64,000 bases of DNA, taken from assembly GCF_024979235.1 (NCBI RefSeq), contig NZ_JANLCM010000003.1, positions 1-64,000 of the forward strand, in the 5' to 3' direction. Source of the DNA: Herbiconiux aconitum (GTDB lineage Bacteria; Actinomycetota; Actinomycetes; Actinomycetales; Microbacteriaceae). Below, piece by piece: positions 27,639-36,835 of this stretch. Under the pieces are notes generated by a model, which made no database searches, was not told where the DNA came from, and was given only the letters and a program-made list of their open reading frames with translations. Both the position numbers and the translations under genes were made by a program. Position 1 is the stretch's first letter. Every line of letters starts with the position of its first letter.

Positions 27639-29102
27639 ATGCCCCTGACGCTCCTTCGGCGAAGGCTGGACGTCGAGCTCGACCCGGCCGTCGCGTTCGG
27701 CGCCCTCCACGCGCGGGCGCAGAACGCGTTCTGGCTCGACAGCGGGGTGCATGCCGCAAGCGGCATGAGTTACCTGGGGGCCTCCGACGACGTGCGGCGC
27801 TGGTCGTCGTGGGCCGAGGTGCTGTCGGGGCTGAGTGAGGTGGGCGCACTCGAAGGCGAGGCCGGTGAGGGTGGCGCCGATGCAGAAACGGGCGGAGCGG
27901 ATGCGCGACGCGACCCCGACTTCCGCCTCGGCTGGGTGGGGTGGCTGGCCTACGAGCTCGGCACGCTCGACGAAGAGCAGGCGGGTCGCGTGCCGCACCC
28001 CGCGCATCCGGTGGCCGTCTTCCTGCGGGTCGACCGGGCAGTCGAGTTCGACCACGCGACGGGCGCCGTCACCCTGCTGGCGCTCGATGCTCCGGATGCC
28101 GAGTCCTGGTTCGCCGAAACAGCAGCGGCCCTCGAAGCGGCGGCCCGCGCCGCCGCGAACGCCCCAGCGTCCGCACCGGGCACCGCAGGGCGAGCAGCCG
28201 CCGAACCCCGCGCATCCGCTCCTCTCCGCACCGCCACGGTGCGGCACCACTACGACGCCTACGCGCACCTCGTCGAGGAGTGCAAGCGTGTGATCGAGCG
28301 CGGCGACGCCTACCAGCTCTGCCTCACGAACGAGTTCGGCCTCGACTACGAGCCCGGCGGCGAACCCGACCCGCTCGAGACCTACCGACGCCTTCGCGCA
28401 TCGAGCCCCAGCCACCACGGCGGCTACCTCCGCGCCGGCGACACGGCGCTCCTCAGCACCTCGCCCGAGCAGTTCCTCGCCGTGACACCCGATCGAACCG
28501 TCATCACCCGGCCCATCAAGGGCACGCGCCCCCGCGGCGCCGGCCCGGTCGAGGATGCCCTACTGCGCGCCGAACTGGCCGCGAGCGGGAAGGAGCGAGC
28601 CGAGAATCTGATGATCGTCGATCTCATGCGCAACGACCTCTCCCGCGTGTGCGCCGTCGGCTCGGTGCGTGTGACCGAACTGCTCGAGGTGGAGAGCTAT
28701 CGTCAGGTGCACCAGTTGGTCAGCACTGTCGAGGGCACCCTGGCTGAGGATGTGAGCGCACCGGATGCCGTCGCCGCCTGCTTCCCGGCCGGCTCGATGA
28801 CGGGCGCGCCCAAGCGCAGCGCCATGACGCACCTGGCGGCCTTCGAGGGCGCCCCGCGCGGCATCTATTCGGGGGCGTTCGGGTATCTGTCCTTCGACGG
28901 ATCGATCGACCTGGCCATGGTCATCCGGAGCATCGTGCTCACGCCGGGTCGCGCATCCGTCGGTTCAGGAGGAGGCATCACGGCGCTCTCGGATGCCGCC
29001 GACGAGGTCGAGGAGACCCGGGTGAAGGCGGCAGCGCTGCTCGCGGTGCTCGGAGCCGAGGCGCCCCAGGCCCGCTCACGTCGGGAACACGGCAACCTTT
29101 AG
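27639..29102 (+). CDS. pabB: Aminodeoxychorismate synthase component I
   Basis: A 487-aa chorismate-binding enzyme that aminates chorismate to 4-amino-4-deoxychorismate for folate synthesis. Core motifs: GDAYQLCLTNEF, LLSTSPEQFL, the PabB-type PIKGTRPRG with its catalytic Lys, ENLMIVDLMRNDLSRV, and PAGSMTGAPK near the C-terminus. PIKGT rather than PIAGT separates it from anthranilate synthase TrpE. No glutamine amidotransferase domain is fused, so PabA must be encoded elsewhere. It appears to be translated from a leaderless message. Confidence 0.92.
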   Translation: MPLTLLRRRLDVELDPAVAFGALHARAQNAFWLDSGVHAASGMSYLGASDDVRRWSSWAEVLSGLSEVGALEGEAGEGGADAETGGADARRDPDFRLGWVGWLAYELGTLDEEQAGRVPHPAHPVAVFLRVDRAVEFDHATGAVTLLALDAPDAESWFAETAAALEAAARAAANAPASAPGTAGRAAAEPRASAPLRTATVRHHYDAYAHLVEECKRVIERGDAYQLCLTNEFGLDYEPGGEPDPLETYRRLRASSPSHHGGYLRAGDTALLSTSPEQFLAVTPDRTVITRPIKGTRPRGAGPVEDALLRAELAASGKERAENLMIVDLMRNDLSRVCAVGSVRVTELLEVESYRQVHQLVSTVEGTLAEDVSAPDAVAACFPAGSMTGAPKRSAMTHLAAFEGAPRGIYSGAFGYLSFDGSIDLAMVIRSIVLTPGRASVGSGGGITALSDAADEVEETRVKAAALLAVLGAEAPQARSRREHGNL

Positions 29103-29207
29103 TACTGTTATTGCTTGGTGCGCCCGGGTGCACCGTCCCGAGCGTCCACCTCTGGCAATGCCGCCGCTGCCGGTGGTCGCCTGCGCACAGCAACGAATGA
29201 GAGTCAC

Positions 29208-31802
29208 GTGGTCATCGAGAACACTTCTGCCACCGGTCCGTCGCACGACGACGCGGAGCGCTACGACTTCCAGGCCATCCAAGACAAGTGGATGCCGATC
29301 TGGGAAGACATGAAGCCCTTCCAGAGCGACCTCGAGGGCGACAAGCGCCCCCGCAAATACGTGCTCGACATGTTCCCCTATCCCTCGGGCGACCTGCACA
29401 TGGGCCACGCGGAGGCATACGCCCTCGGCGACGTGATCGCGCGCTACTGGCGGCAGCAGGGCTTCAACGTGCTGCACCCGATCGGGTGGGACTCCTTCGG
29501 CCTGCCCGCCGAGAACGCGGCGATCAAGCGCGGCCTCGACCCGCGCGAGTGGACCTACGACAACATCGAGCAGCAGCGCGTGAGCATGAAGCGCTACGCG
29601 ACCTCCTTCGACTGGGATCGCGTGCTGCACACCTCCGACCCCGAGTACTACAAGTGGAACCAGTGGCTGTTCCTCAAGATGTACGAGAAGGGCCTGGCCT
29701 ACCGCAAGGCCAGCTGGGTGAACTGGGACCCGGTCGACCAGACGGTTCTCGCCAACGAGCAGGTGCTGCCCGACGGCACCTCGGAGCGCTCCGGCGCGGT
29801 CGTGGTGAAGAAGAAGCTCACCCAGTGGTACTTCCGCATCACCGATTACGCCGACCGTCTGCTCGACGACCTGCGGCAGCTCGAAGGATCCTGGCCCGCC
29901 AAGGTCATCGCGATGCAGCGCAACTGGATCGGTCGCTCCATCGGCGCCGACGTCGACTTCGCCATCGAGGGCCGTGACGAGCCGGTGACCGTGTTCACCA
30001 CGCGCCCCGACACGCTCTACGGCGCGACCTTCATGGTGGTCGCCCCGGACTCCGACCTGGCCCAGGATCTCGTGGCCACCGGCCCGTCCGACGAGGTGCG
30101 CACGCGTTTCGCGAGCTATCTCGCCGACGTGCAGAAGTCGTCGGAGACCGAGCGTCAGGCCACCGACCGGCCGAAGACGGGAATCTTCCTCGAGCGCTAC
30201 GCGATCAACCCGGTGAACGGCGAGCGGCTGCCCATCTGGGCCGCCGACTACGTGCTGGCCGATTACGGGCATGGCGCGGTCATGGCCGTGCCGGCGCACG
30301 ATCAGCGCGACCTCGACTTCGCGCGCGCCTTCGATCTGCCGATCCGCGTCGTGGTCGACACCCTGCAGCCGGTGACCGGCGCGATTCCGGTGATGCAGGG
30401 CGACGAGCTCCCCGAAGACTGGCCGACCGACATCAACGACCTCAACCCCGCCACCACCGGCCTCGCGCTGGCCGGCGAGGGGCGCTTGATCAACTCGGGG
30501 CCGCTCGACGGACTGTCGAAGTCGAACGCGATCCGCAAGATCATCGAGATCCTCGAATCGGCGGGCACCGGCCGGCCGGCGAAGAACTACCGACTGCGCG
30601 ACTGGCTCATCTCACGGCAGCGCTACTGGGGCACGCCCATCCCGATCATCCACGGCGCCGACGGCGCAGAATACCCGGTGCCGGAAGACCAGCTGCCCGT
30701 GCTGCTGCCGCCGACCGAGGGTCTGAACCTCACACCGAAGGGCACGTCGCCCCTCGGTGGGGCCACGGACTGGGTGAACGTGCCGAATCCGGTTGACGGA
30801 TCTCCCGCACTCCGCGACGCCGACACGATGGACACCTTCGTCGACAGCTCCTGGTACTTCCTGCGCTTCCTCTCGCCGAACGACGAGACCAAGGCCTTCG
30901 ATCCGCGTGAGGTCGACAAGTGGGCGCCGGTGGATCAGTACGTGGGCGGCGTGACGCACGCCATCCTGCACCTGCTCTATGCACGCTTCATCACGAAGGT
31001 GCTGTTCGACCTCGGCTACGTCGGCTTCACCGAGCCCTTCAGCGCCCTGCTGAACCAGGGCATGGTGCTGATGGACGGTTCGGCGATGTCGAAGTCGAAG
31101 GGCAACCTGGTGCGGCTCTCCGACCAGCTCGACGAGCACGGTGTGGATGCGGTGCGCCTCACGATGGCGTTCGCCGGTCCACCCGAAGACGACATCGACT
31201 GGTCGGATGTCTCGCCGGCCGGCTCGGCGAAGTTCCTCGCCCGGGCCTGGCGGCTGGTGGGCGACGTGACGTCGCCGGCATCCGTGAACTGGCGTGACGG
31301 GGATCGTGCCCTGCGGCGCGTGACGCACCGGTTCTTGGCGGAGGCGCCCGGACTCATCGAGTCGTTCAAGTTCAACGTGGTCGTCGCGCGCCTGATGGAG
31401 CTCGTGAACGCGGCCCGCAAGGCGATCGACTCCGGCCCCGGCGGTTCCGACCCTGCGGTGCGTGAAGCCGTCGAGACCGTTGCCCTCGGCCTGTCGCTCT
31501 TCGCGCCGTACACCGCGGAGGACATGTGGGCGCGGCTCGGCTACGAGCCCTCCATCGCCAACTACGGCTGGCGGGGAGCGGATGCGTCGCTCCTGACCGA
31601 AGAGACGGTCACCGCGGTCGTTCAGGTCGACGGCAAGGTGCGTGACCGCATCGAGGTGTCGCCGAAGATCGACGGCGCAGCCCTCGAGGAGGCGGCGCGC
31701 GCCCTGCCCTCGGTGGTGCGCTCGATCGGCGACCGCACGGTGGTGACCGTCGTCGCGCGAGCGCCAAGACTGGTCAACTTCGTCACAAAGCCGGCCTCGT
31801 AG
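29208..31802 (+). CDS. leuS: Leucyl-tRNA synthetase
   Basis: An 864-aa class Ia synthetase that charges tRNA-Leu. Seen in order are [16 protein letters not shown] (the HIGH-type motif is HMGH), the CP1 editing insertion with the TTRPDTLYG editing pocket, [12 protein letters not shown], and MSKSKGN (KMSKS). The anticodon-binding and C-terminal domains end [15 protein letters not shown]. The GTG at 29208 is chosen since upstream sequence is not conserved-looking. The Shine-Dalgarno is weak (GAGAG). The length is slightly above the E. coli enzyme. Confidence 0.95.
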   Translation: MVIENTSATGPSHDDAERYDFQAIQDKWMPIWEDMKPFQSDLEGDKRPRKYVLDMFPYPSGDLHMGHAEAYALGDVIARYWRQQGFNVLHPIGWDSFGLPAENAAIKRGLDPREWTYDNIEQQRVSMKRYATSFDWDRVLHTSDPEYYKWNQWLFLKMYEKGLAYRKASWVNWDPVDQTVLANEQVLPDGTSERSGAVVVKKKLTQWYFRITDYADRLLDDLRQLEGSWPAKVIAMQRNWIGRSIGADVDFAIEGRDEPVTVFTTRPDTLYGATFMVVAPDSDLAQDLVATGPSDEVRTRFASYLADVQKSSETERQATDRPKTGIFLERYAINPVNGERLPIWAADYVLADYGHGAVMAVPAHDQRDLDFARAFDLPIRVVVDTLQPVTGAIPVMQGDELPEDWPTDINDLNPATTGLALAGEGRLINSGPLDGLSKSNAIRKIIEILESAGTGRPAKNYRLRDWLISRQRYWGTPIPIIHGADGAEYPVPEDQLPVLLPPTEGLNLTPKGTSPLGGATDWVNVPNPVDGSPALRDADTMDTFVDSSWYFLRFLSPNDETKAFDPREVDKWAPVDQYVGGVTHAILHLLYARFITKVLFDLGYVGFTEPFSALLNQGMVLMDGSAMSKSKGNLVRLSDQLDEHGVDAVRLTMAFAGPPEDDIDWSDVSPAGSAKFLARAWRLVGDVTSPASVNWRDGDRALRRVTHRFLAEAPGLIESFKFNVVVARLMELVNAARKAIDSGPGGSDPAVREAVETVALGLSLFAPYTAEDMWARLGYEPSIANYGWRGADASLLTEETVTAVVQVDGKVRDRIEVSPKIDGAALEEAARALPSVVRSIGDRTVVTVVARAPRLVNFVTKPAS

Positions 31803-31852
31803 GAGTTATCCACAGAAGTCTGTCCGGCCGCCCCGCGGGTACTCCGGGTTCC

Positions 31853-31858
31853 TAGCCT
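31853..31858 (+). promoter_or_regulatory. -10 element for leaderless comEA
   Basis: TAGCCT is 6 nt before the comEA ATG, with no Shine-Dalgarno in between. Confidence 0.5.
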
Positions 31859-31864
31859 TGCCGC

Positions 31865-32770
31865 ATGGCAGCTGGGTTCGGATCGCGACGCGGGGCGAGC
31901 GGGCGGGCGCGCCTTTCCCGTGCACGTCGGGCGGAGCTCGATGCCGGGCCGTCGGAGCCGGAGGCTGGGCTGCCACCGGAGCCAGGGGTCGGGCTGCCGT
32001 CGGAGCCGGAGGCTGGGCGCGCATCGGAGCCGCAGGTCGGGCCATCGATGCTCGAGGCTGGGCCGTCGGTTCGTGTCCGGGTCGGTATCGGTGCGGCGAT
32101 CGTGCTCGTGGTGGTGGGGCTCGTGTGCTCCGTTCTCATCACCGCGCTCTCACCGGTCGGGGTCACGACGACGTTCGGTTCCGACGGAGAATCGGCGGCC
32201 GGGTCGCAAGCGGATGGAGCGGCGGCCGCGTCGGCCATCCCGACTCCCTCCGAACGCGATGGGCCTCCCGATCGCGACGCCGACGGTACGGGTGCCGTGC
32301 TGCTGGTGCACGTGCTGGGAGCGGTGGCATCACCGGGCGTCTACGAGCTCGACGAGGGTGCGCGCGTCGTCGACGCGGTGGCCGCGGCGGGGGGGTTGGC
32401 TGATCAGGCTGATCAGGCATCCGTCAATCTGGCGCGCCCGCTGGTCGACGGCGAGCAGGTGCGGGTGCTGGCCGTGGGTGAGGTGCCGCCTCCCAACGGC
32501 TCGGGTGAGGCTGGCGCTGGGAGCGGCGCTGCCGGAGGGGGAGCCGCGGGCGGCGCAGGGGCGTCCGGCGCCGCGGGCGCGAAGGTCAACCTCAACGCGG
32601 CCACGGAGCTCGAACTCGACGGCCTGCCGCGCATCGGGCCCGCGATGGCGGCCCGCATCATCGCCTGGCGCACGGAGAACGGCCCGTTCACCTCGGTCGA
32701 CGACCTCCTGCAGGTCACGGGCATCGGCGACAAGACCTTCGAGGGTCTCCGCGATCTGGTCACGGTCTGA
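31865..32770 (+). CDS. comEA: ComEA-like DNA-binding protein
   Basis: A 301-aa protein with a cytoplasmic N-terminus built from degenerate PSEPEAG-type repeats, one membrane segment (about 69-95) and an SLBB domain (about 143-205; VHVLGAVASPGVYELDEG). A Gly/Ala linker follows, then a double helix-hairpin-helix (about 240-301; VNLNAATELELDGLPRIGP and LLQVTGIGDKTFEGL). ComEA binds incoming dsDNA outside the membrane during natural transformation. It is 3 bp upstream of comEC. The pair alone does not prove competence, since pili genes are not in view. Confidence 0.9.
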   Translation: MAAGFGSRRGASGRARLSRARRAELDAGPSEPEAGLPPEPGVGLPSEPEAGRASEPQVGPSMLEAGPSVRVRVGIGAAIVLVVVGLVCSVLITALSPVGVTTTFGSDGESAAGSQADGAAAASAIPTPSERDGPPDRDADGTGAVLLVHVLGAVASPGVYELDEGARVVDAVAAAGGLADQADQASVNLARPLVDGEQVRVLAVGEVPPPNGSGEAGAGSGAAGGGAAGGAGASGAAGAKVNLNAATELELDGLPRIGPAMAARIIAWRTENGPFTSVDDLLQVTGIGDKTFEGLRDLVTV

Positions 32771-32773
32771 GCG

Positions 32774-35113
32774 ATGCGCGCCGACCTCCGTCTCGCCCTC
32801 CCCGCGGCGCTCGCCTGGGCCGCAGCATGGCTTCTCGCCGGCGCTCCCGACCTCGCGGCTCCGGCCACCGTCGCAGCGTGGCTGATCACGGCTGCGGCCA
32901 CCGTGAGCCTCCTCGCTCGTGCGGTGAGCGGTGGTTCGGCGCGGCTGCGCACAGGCCGGCTGCCCAGCGTGGTGCTCGCGGGGGCCGCCGTCGCGCTGGT
33001 GTGCTCGTCGGCGTTCGCGCTCGGGCACCTGCGACATCCGCCGGAGCTCGAGGGTGGGCGATCCCGGGCCGGAGAGGCCCTGGTGACGATCACGGGCGTC
33101 GCCAAGCCCGCCGCGAGCGCCGCGTTCGGTGCCGATGCCGACGGGCAGCGTGTGACCGTCGACGCGGTACTCGACTCTTTCATCGCCGGCGATACACGCA
33201 CCCAGGCCCGCGCCCCTACGCTGGTCTTCGCCACCATCGCCCAGGGCGCGCGGCTTCCGATCGGCAGTTCCTTCCGCGTGCACGGCACCCTGACGCCCTT
33301 GGCGGCGGGCGAGTCGAACGAGTTCCTCCTCTTCGCGCGCGACGGTCCCCAAGCCGAGCGCGGCCCGCCCTGGTATCTCGACTGGGCCGACACGGTGCGC
33401 ACGGGGTTCCGGCATACGACGGCCCACCTCCCGGGCGACGGAGCCGATCTCCTCGCCGGTCTCGCCATCGGAGACGACAGCAGCGTCGTACCCGCCCTGC
33501 ACGACGCCATGACGGTGAGCGGACTCACCCACCTCACCGCGGTCTCGGGTGCCAACTGCGCGATCGTCGTGTCAGCCGTGATGCTGGTCGGCGGCGCTCT
33601 CGGACTCCGGCGGCGCCTCCGGGTCGGCGTCTCCGTTCTCGTCCTGGGGCTCTTCGTCGTGCTGGTCACCCCGGAGCCGAGCGTGCTCCGGGCAGCCACG
33701 ATGGCGGTGATCGTGCTCGTCGCTCTGGCGGCGGGTCGCCCGTCGAGCGGTCTCCCGCCGCTCTGCCTCTCGGTGGTGGTGCTGCTCGCACTCGATCCGT
33801 GGCTCGCCCGCAGCGCCGGATTCGCGCTCTCCGTTCTCGCGACTGCCGGGCTCCTGCTGCTCACGAGGCCCCTCGCATCCGTCGGCGAACGATTCCTGCC
33901 CCGCTGGCTCGCGCTGGCCGTCGCGGTGCCGGTGGCCGCGCAGCTCGCCTGCCAGCCGGTGCTCTTCCTGCTCACACCGCAGATCACGCCCTACACGCTG
34001 CCGGCGAACATCCTCGCCGAGCCCGCGGCCGCGGCGGTCAGCGTGCTCGGGCTCGTCGTCTGCCTCCTCGGCGTCGTCGCTCCGTCGCTCGGCGCGCTGG
34101 TCGCCTGGTTGCCCTGGCTTCCCTCGGCCTGGATCGCGGCGGTCGCGCGCTTCTTCGCGAGCGCACCGTTCGCGGCCATCCCCGTGCCCGACGGTGCGCT
34201 GGCCGCCTCGGTGACCGTCGTGCTCACGCTGCTGTTCTTGGTGGCGGTGTTCGCGTCGCGTCGGCATCCGAGACTCGCACCCCTGGCCGGGCTGTTGGCC
34301 GTGCTGAGCGTCGTGGTGGGGGCCGGCACGGTCGCGGGTGGCGCTTTGGCCCGCTCCGCCGCCGTTCCGCGCGACTGGCAGGTGGCGGCCTGCGACATCG
34401 GTCAGGGCGACGCCGTGCTGTTGCACAGTCGCGACCAGATCGCTCTGGTCGACGTCGGCCCCGATCCGCGGCCGCTCGCCGACTGCCTCGAGCGGATGCA
34501 GGTGCACCGCATCGACCTCCTCGTGCTGACCCACTACGACCGCGATCACGTCGGTGGTCTCGACGCCGTGATCGGTCGCGTCGACACCGTCCTGGTCGGG
34601 CCGACCGACGGACCCGCCGACGAGCGGCTGCTCGCCGAGCTCCGCGCCGGCGGAGCTCAGGTGGCCGACGCGGCGCGCGGCCAGAGCGGCGCCTTCGGCG
34701 ACTACCGCTGGGACATCCTCTGGCCCCGTGCGGCCTCACCTCTCGCCGGCAACGAGGCGAGTGTGACGGTGCTCTTCACCGGTCCGTTACGTCTCATCTT
34801 CCTCGGCGACCTCGGCGAGCAGGCTCAGGATGCGGTGCGTGCGGCGAACCGGATCGGCCCCGTCGACGTCGTGAAGGTCGCCCACCACGGCAGCGCCGAT
34901 CAGAGCGAGCGGCTGTACGGCGACATCCGTGCGGTCATCGGCCTGGTCTCGGTGGGGGAGGGAAACAGCTACGGTCACCCCACCGACCGGCTCCTCGGCA
35001 TCCTGGGCCGGGTCGGCACCCGCGCCTTCCGCACCGACCTCGAAGGCCTGATCGTGGTGTCGGGCACCTCCGCCACCCTCGCGATCTGGACGGAAAAGGG
35101 CGAGCCGCCGTAG
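32774..35113 (+). CDS. comEC: ComEC/Rec2 DNA-uptake channel protein
   Basis: A 779-aa polytopic protein. N-terminal helices and an OB-like soluble domain are followed by the competence domain (LAIGDDSSV, LTHLTAVSGANCAI) and many helices. The C-terminal metallo-beta-lactamase domain includes ACDIGQGDAVLL, LTHYDRDHVGG and VAHHGSADQS. ComEC is the inner-membrane pore for transforming ssDNA, and the MBL domain is the proposed nuclease. The metal-binding HxDxDH is intact. Start 3 bp after the comEA stop, so co-transcribed. Confidence 0.92.
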   Translation: MRADLRLALPAALAWAAAWLLAGAPDLAAPATVAAWLITAAATVSLLARAVSGGSARLRTGRLPSVVLAGAAVALVCSSAFALGHLRHPPELEGGRSRAGEALVTITGVAKPAASAAFGADADGQRVTVDAVLDSFIAGDTRTQARAPTLVFATIAQGARLPIGSSFRVHGTLTPLAAGESNEFLLFARDGPQAERGPPWYLDWADTVRTGFRHTTAHLPGDGADLLAGLAIGDDSSVVPALHDAMTVSGLTHLTAVSGANCAIVVSAVMLVGGALGLRRRLRVGVSVLVLGLFVVLVTPEPSVLRAATMAVIVLVALAAGRPSSGLPPLCLSVVVLLALDPWLARSAGFALSVLATAGLLLLTRPLASVGERFLPRWLALAVAVPVAAQLACQPVLFLLTPQITPYTLPANILAEPAAAAVSVLGLVVCLLGVVAPSLGALVAWLPWLPSAWIAAVARFFASAPFAAIPVPDGALAASVTVVLTLLFLVAVFASRRHPRLAPLAGLLAVLSVVVGAGTVAGGALARSAAVPRDWQVAACDIGQGDAVLLHSRDQIALVDVGPDPRPLADCLERMQVHRIDLLVLTHYDRDHVGGLDAVIGRVDTVLVGPTDGPADERLLAELRAGGAQVADAARGQSGAFGDYRWDILWPRAASPLAGNEASVTVLFTGPLRLIFLGDLGEQAQDAVRAANRIGPVDVVKVAHHGSADQSERLYGDIRAVIGLVSVGEGNSYGHPTDRLLGILGRVGTRAFRTDLEGLIVVSGTSATLAIWTEKGEPP

Positions 35114-35146
35114 CTCCGACCGGCGTCTCGTGTCGGTCGCGGCGGC

Positions 35147-35152
35147 TAGGCT
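35147..35152 (+). promoter_or_regulatory. -10 element upstream of holA
   Basis: TAGGCT lies only 2 nt before an ATG at 35155, so transcription should begin inside that reading frame. This favours translation from the ATG at 35179. Confidence 0.45.
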
Positions 35153-35178
35153 GAATGCCGATCGACGGGAGAGTCAGC

Positions 35179-36210
35179 ATGGCAGTCGCGCGCGGCAGAT
35201 CCGCGGCCAAACCGGCCGCGAAAGCGGCGATCCCGCAACTCGAGTGGAACCAGGTGCGCCCGGCAGCCGTCTTGCTCGTCACGGGGGCCGAGACCTTCCT
35301 CGCCGAGCGCGCCATCCGGCAGCTGCGCGACCTGCTGAAGGCCGAAGATCCGAGCCTCGAGATCACCGACGTCGACGCCGCCTCCTACACGCCGGGCGAG
35401 CTGCTCTCGCTCGCGAGCCCGTCGCTGTTCAACGAGCCGCGGCTCATCCGGGTGTCCGCCGTGGAGAAGTGCACGGATGCGTTCATCGACGATGCGATCG
35501 CGTACCTCGGCTACCCCGCCGACGACACCTACATCGTGATGCGCCACGGCGGCGGTGTTCGCGGCAAGAAGCTGCTCGAAGCGATTCGGGCCGCCACCGG
35601 TGTCGCGATCGAGGTCGTCTGCGCCGAGATCAAGCGCGACGCCGACAAGTACGAGTTCGCCTCGGCGGAGTTCCGTGCGGCAGGAAAACGCGCGACTCCG
35701 GGGGCGATCCGGGCTCTCGTCTCCGCATTCTCCGACGACCTCGCCGAGCTCTCGGCAGCGTGCGCGCAACTCGTGTCCGACACGGGCGAAGAAGTGACCG
35801 AGGTCACCGTCGAGCGTTACTACGCGGGACGGGTGGAGACGAATGCGTTCGTCGTGGCCGACTCCGCCATCGCCGGCAACTACGGCGACTCGCTCGCGCT
35901 TCTCCGCCACGCGCTCGCCTCGGGTGCCGATCCGGTGCCGATCGTGGCCGCGTTCGCGATGAAACTGCGCACGATGGCCAAGGTGCTCGGCACTCGGGGC
36001 GGCTCGGGCCAGCTGGCCGGGCAGCTCGGCATGGCTCCGTGGCAGGTGGATCGGGCGCGCCGCGATCTCTCGGGATGGACCAGCGAGGGCCTCGGCCGCA
36101 GCATCCAGGTGCTCGCCGAGACCGACGAGAGCGTCAAGGGCGCCGGCCGCGATCCGGTGTTCGCGCTCGAGCGCATGATCGGCATCGTCTCCTCCCGAGG
36201 CACTCTCTAA
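35179..36210 (+). CDS. holA: DNA polymerase III delta subunit
   Basis: A 343-aa clamp-loader delta subunit that opens the beta clamp. The N-terminal AAA-like fold includes VTGAETFLAERAIRQLRDLL, and the middle contains FNEPRLIRVS. The ATG at 35179 has GGGAGAG 6 nt upstream and suits the promoter position; the in-frame ATG at 35155 would add eight residues. It lies downstream of comEA-comEC, the usual actinobacterial order, and converges on rpsT across a terminator. Confidence 0.9.
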   Translation: MAVARGRSAAKPAAKAAIPQLEWNQVRPAAVLLVTGAETFLAERAIRQLRDLLKAEDPSLEITDVDAASYTPGELLSLASPSLFNEPRLIRVSAVEKCTDAFIDDAIAYLGYPADDTYIVMRHGGGVRGKKLLEAIRAATGVAIEVVCAEIKRDADKYEFASAEFRAAGKRATPGAIRALVSAFSDDLAELSAACAQLVSDTGEEVTEVTVERYYAGRVETNAFVVADSAIAGNYGDSLALLRHALASGADPVPIVAAFAMKLRTMAKVLGTRGGSGQLAGQLGMAPWQVDRARRDLSGWTSEGLGRSIQVLAETDESVKGAGRDPVFALERMIGIVSSRGTL

Positions 36211-36228
36211 CCCGCCCTCTCACGCATC

Positions 36229-36305
36229 CGAAACGACGGAGCTCGCCCGCCCCCGCGGACCATGGCTCCGTCGTTTTCGTGCAAACGCACAATAGTCCGT
36301 CGTTC
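36229..36305. repeat. Dispersed TCCGTCGTTTC-type repeat, short copy
   Basis: CGAAACGACGGA (36229-36240) faces TCCGTCGTTTTCG (36267-36279), followed by a degenerate TCCGTCGTTC (36296-36305). This is the same one-inverted plus two-direct layout as at 15.5 and 55.9 kb, but without the ACATGT arms. It sits between the converging holA and rpsT genes. Confidence 0.65.
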
Positions 36306-36340
36306 TGGGCCACTCCGAGCACGCAGGAATCACCCCGGCG

Positions 36341-36379
36341 CACGAAAAGGGCCCCGCCGAAGCGGGGCCCTTTTTCGTG
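36341..36379. terminator. Bidirectional terminator between holA and rpsT
   Basis: A long stem pairs CACGAAAAGGGCCCCGC (36341-36357) with GCGGGGCCCTTTTTCGTG (36362-36379). A-rich and T-rich flanks provide U-tracts in both directions. Confidence 0.85.
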
Positions 36380-36391
36380 TGCAGCGCAGGA

Positions 36392-36652
36392 TCAGAGCGC
36401 GGCGACCTGCTTGGCGATGGCCGACTTCTTGTTGGCCGCCTGGTTCTTGTGGATGACGCCCTTCGACGCCGCCTTGTCGAGCTTCTTGCCGGCGATGAGC
36501 AAGGCGGCCGCAGCCTGGTCCTTGTCACCGGCCACGACGGCGGTGCGGGTGGCGCGGATGGCGGTCTTGAGCTCGCTCTTGACGGCCTTGTTGCGCTCCT
36601 GCGCCTTCTTGTTGGTGCCGATGCGCTTGATCTGCGACTTGATGTTTGCCAC
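36392..36652 (-). CDS. rpsT: Small ribosomal subunit protein S20
   Basis: An 86-aa, very basic helical protein ([20 protein letters not shown] at the start, [20 protein letters not shown] near the end) that binds 16S rRNA. The GTG at 36652 has an AGAGGT Shine-Dalgarno. It converges with holA over a shared terminator and diverges from the aminotransferase fusion gene. Confidence 0.95.
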   Translation of the reverse strand: MANIKSQIKRIGTNKKAQERNKAVKSELKTAIRATRTAVVAGDKDQAAAALLIAGKKLDKAASKGVIHKNQAANKKSAIAKQVAAL

Positions 36653-36821
36653 GGAAGTAACCTCTGTATCTGATTCGGATGAGTGCGGTGCGGTGGTCCG
36701 CTGCGGCTGGGCCGCGGAGAGAGCCACTCGCTGTTCGCACCCAGCAGAAAACATGTGGATGCGTAAGCCAACAGGCAACATTACCAGTTCTCGCGCGCCC
36801 GAACAATCCGACCGGGAGCGG

Positions 36822-36827
36822 TAGCGT
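36822..36827 (+). promoter_or_regulatory. -10 element for leaderless aminotransferase fusion gene
   Basis: TAGCGT is followed by 8 nt and then the ATG at 36836; no Shine-Dalgarno is visible. Confidence 0.45.
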
Positions 36828-36835
36828 TAAACCCT

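Noticed and set aside
29103..29207. Possible leucine leader peptide or T-box before leuS
   Set aside because: No Leu-codon run, no T-box specifier stem or antiterminator sequence could be seen.
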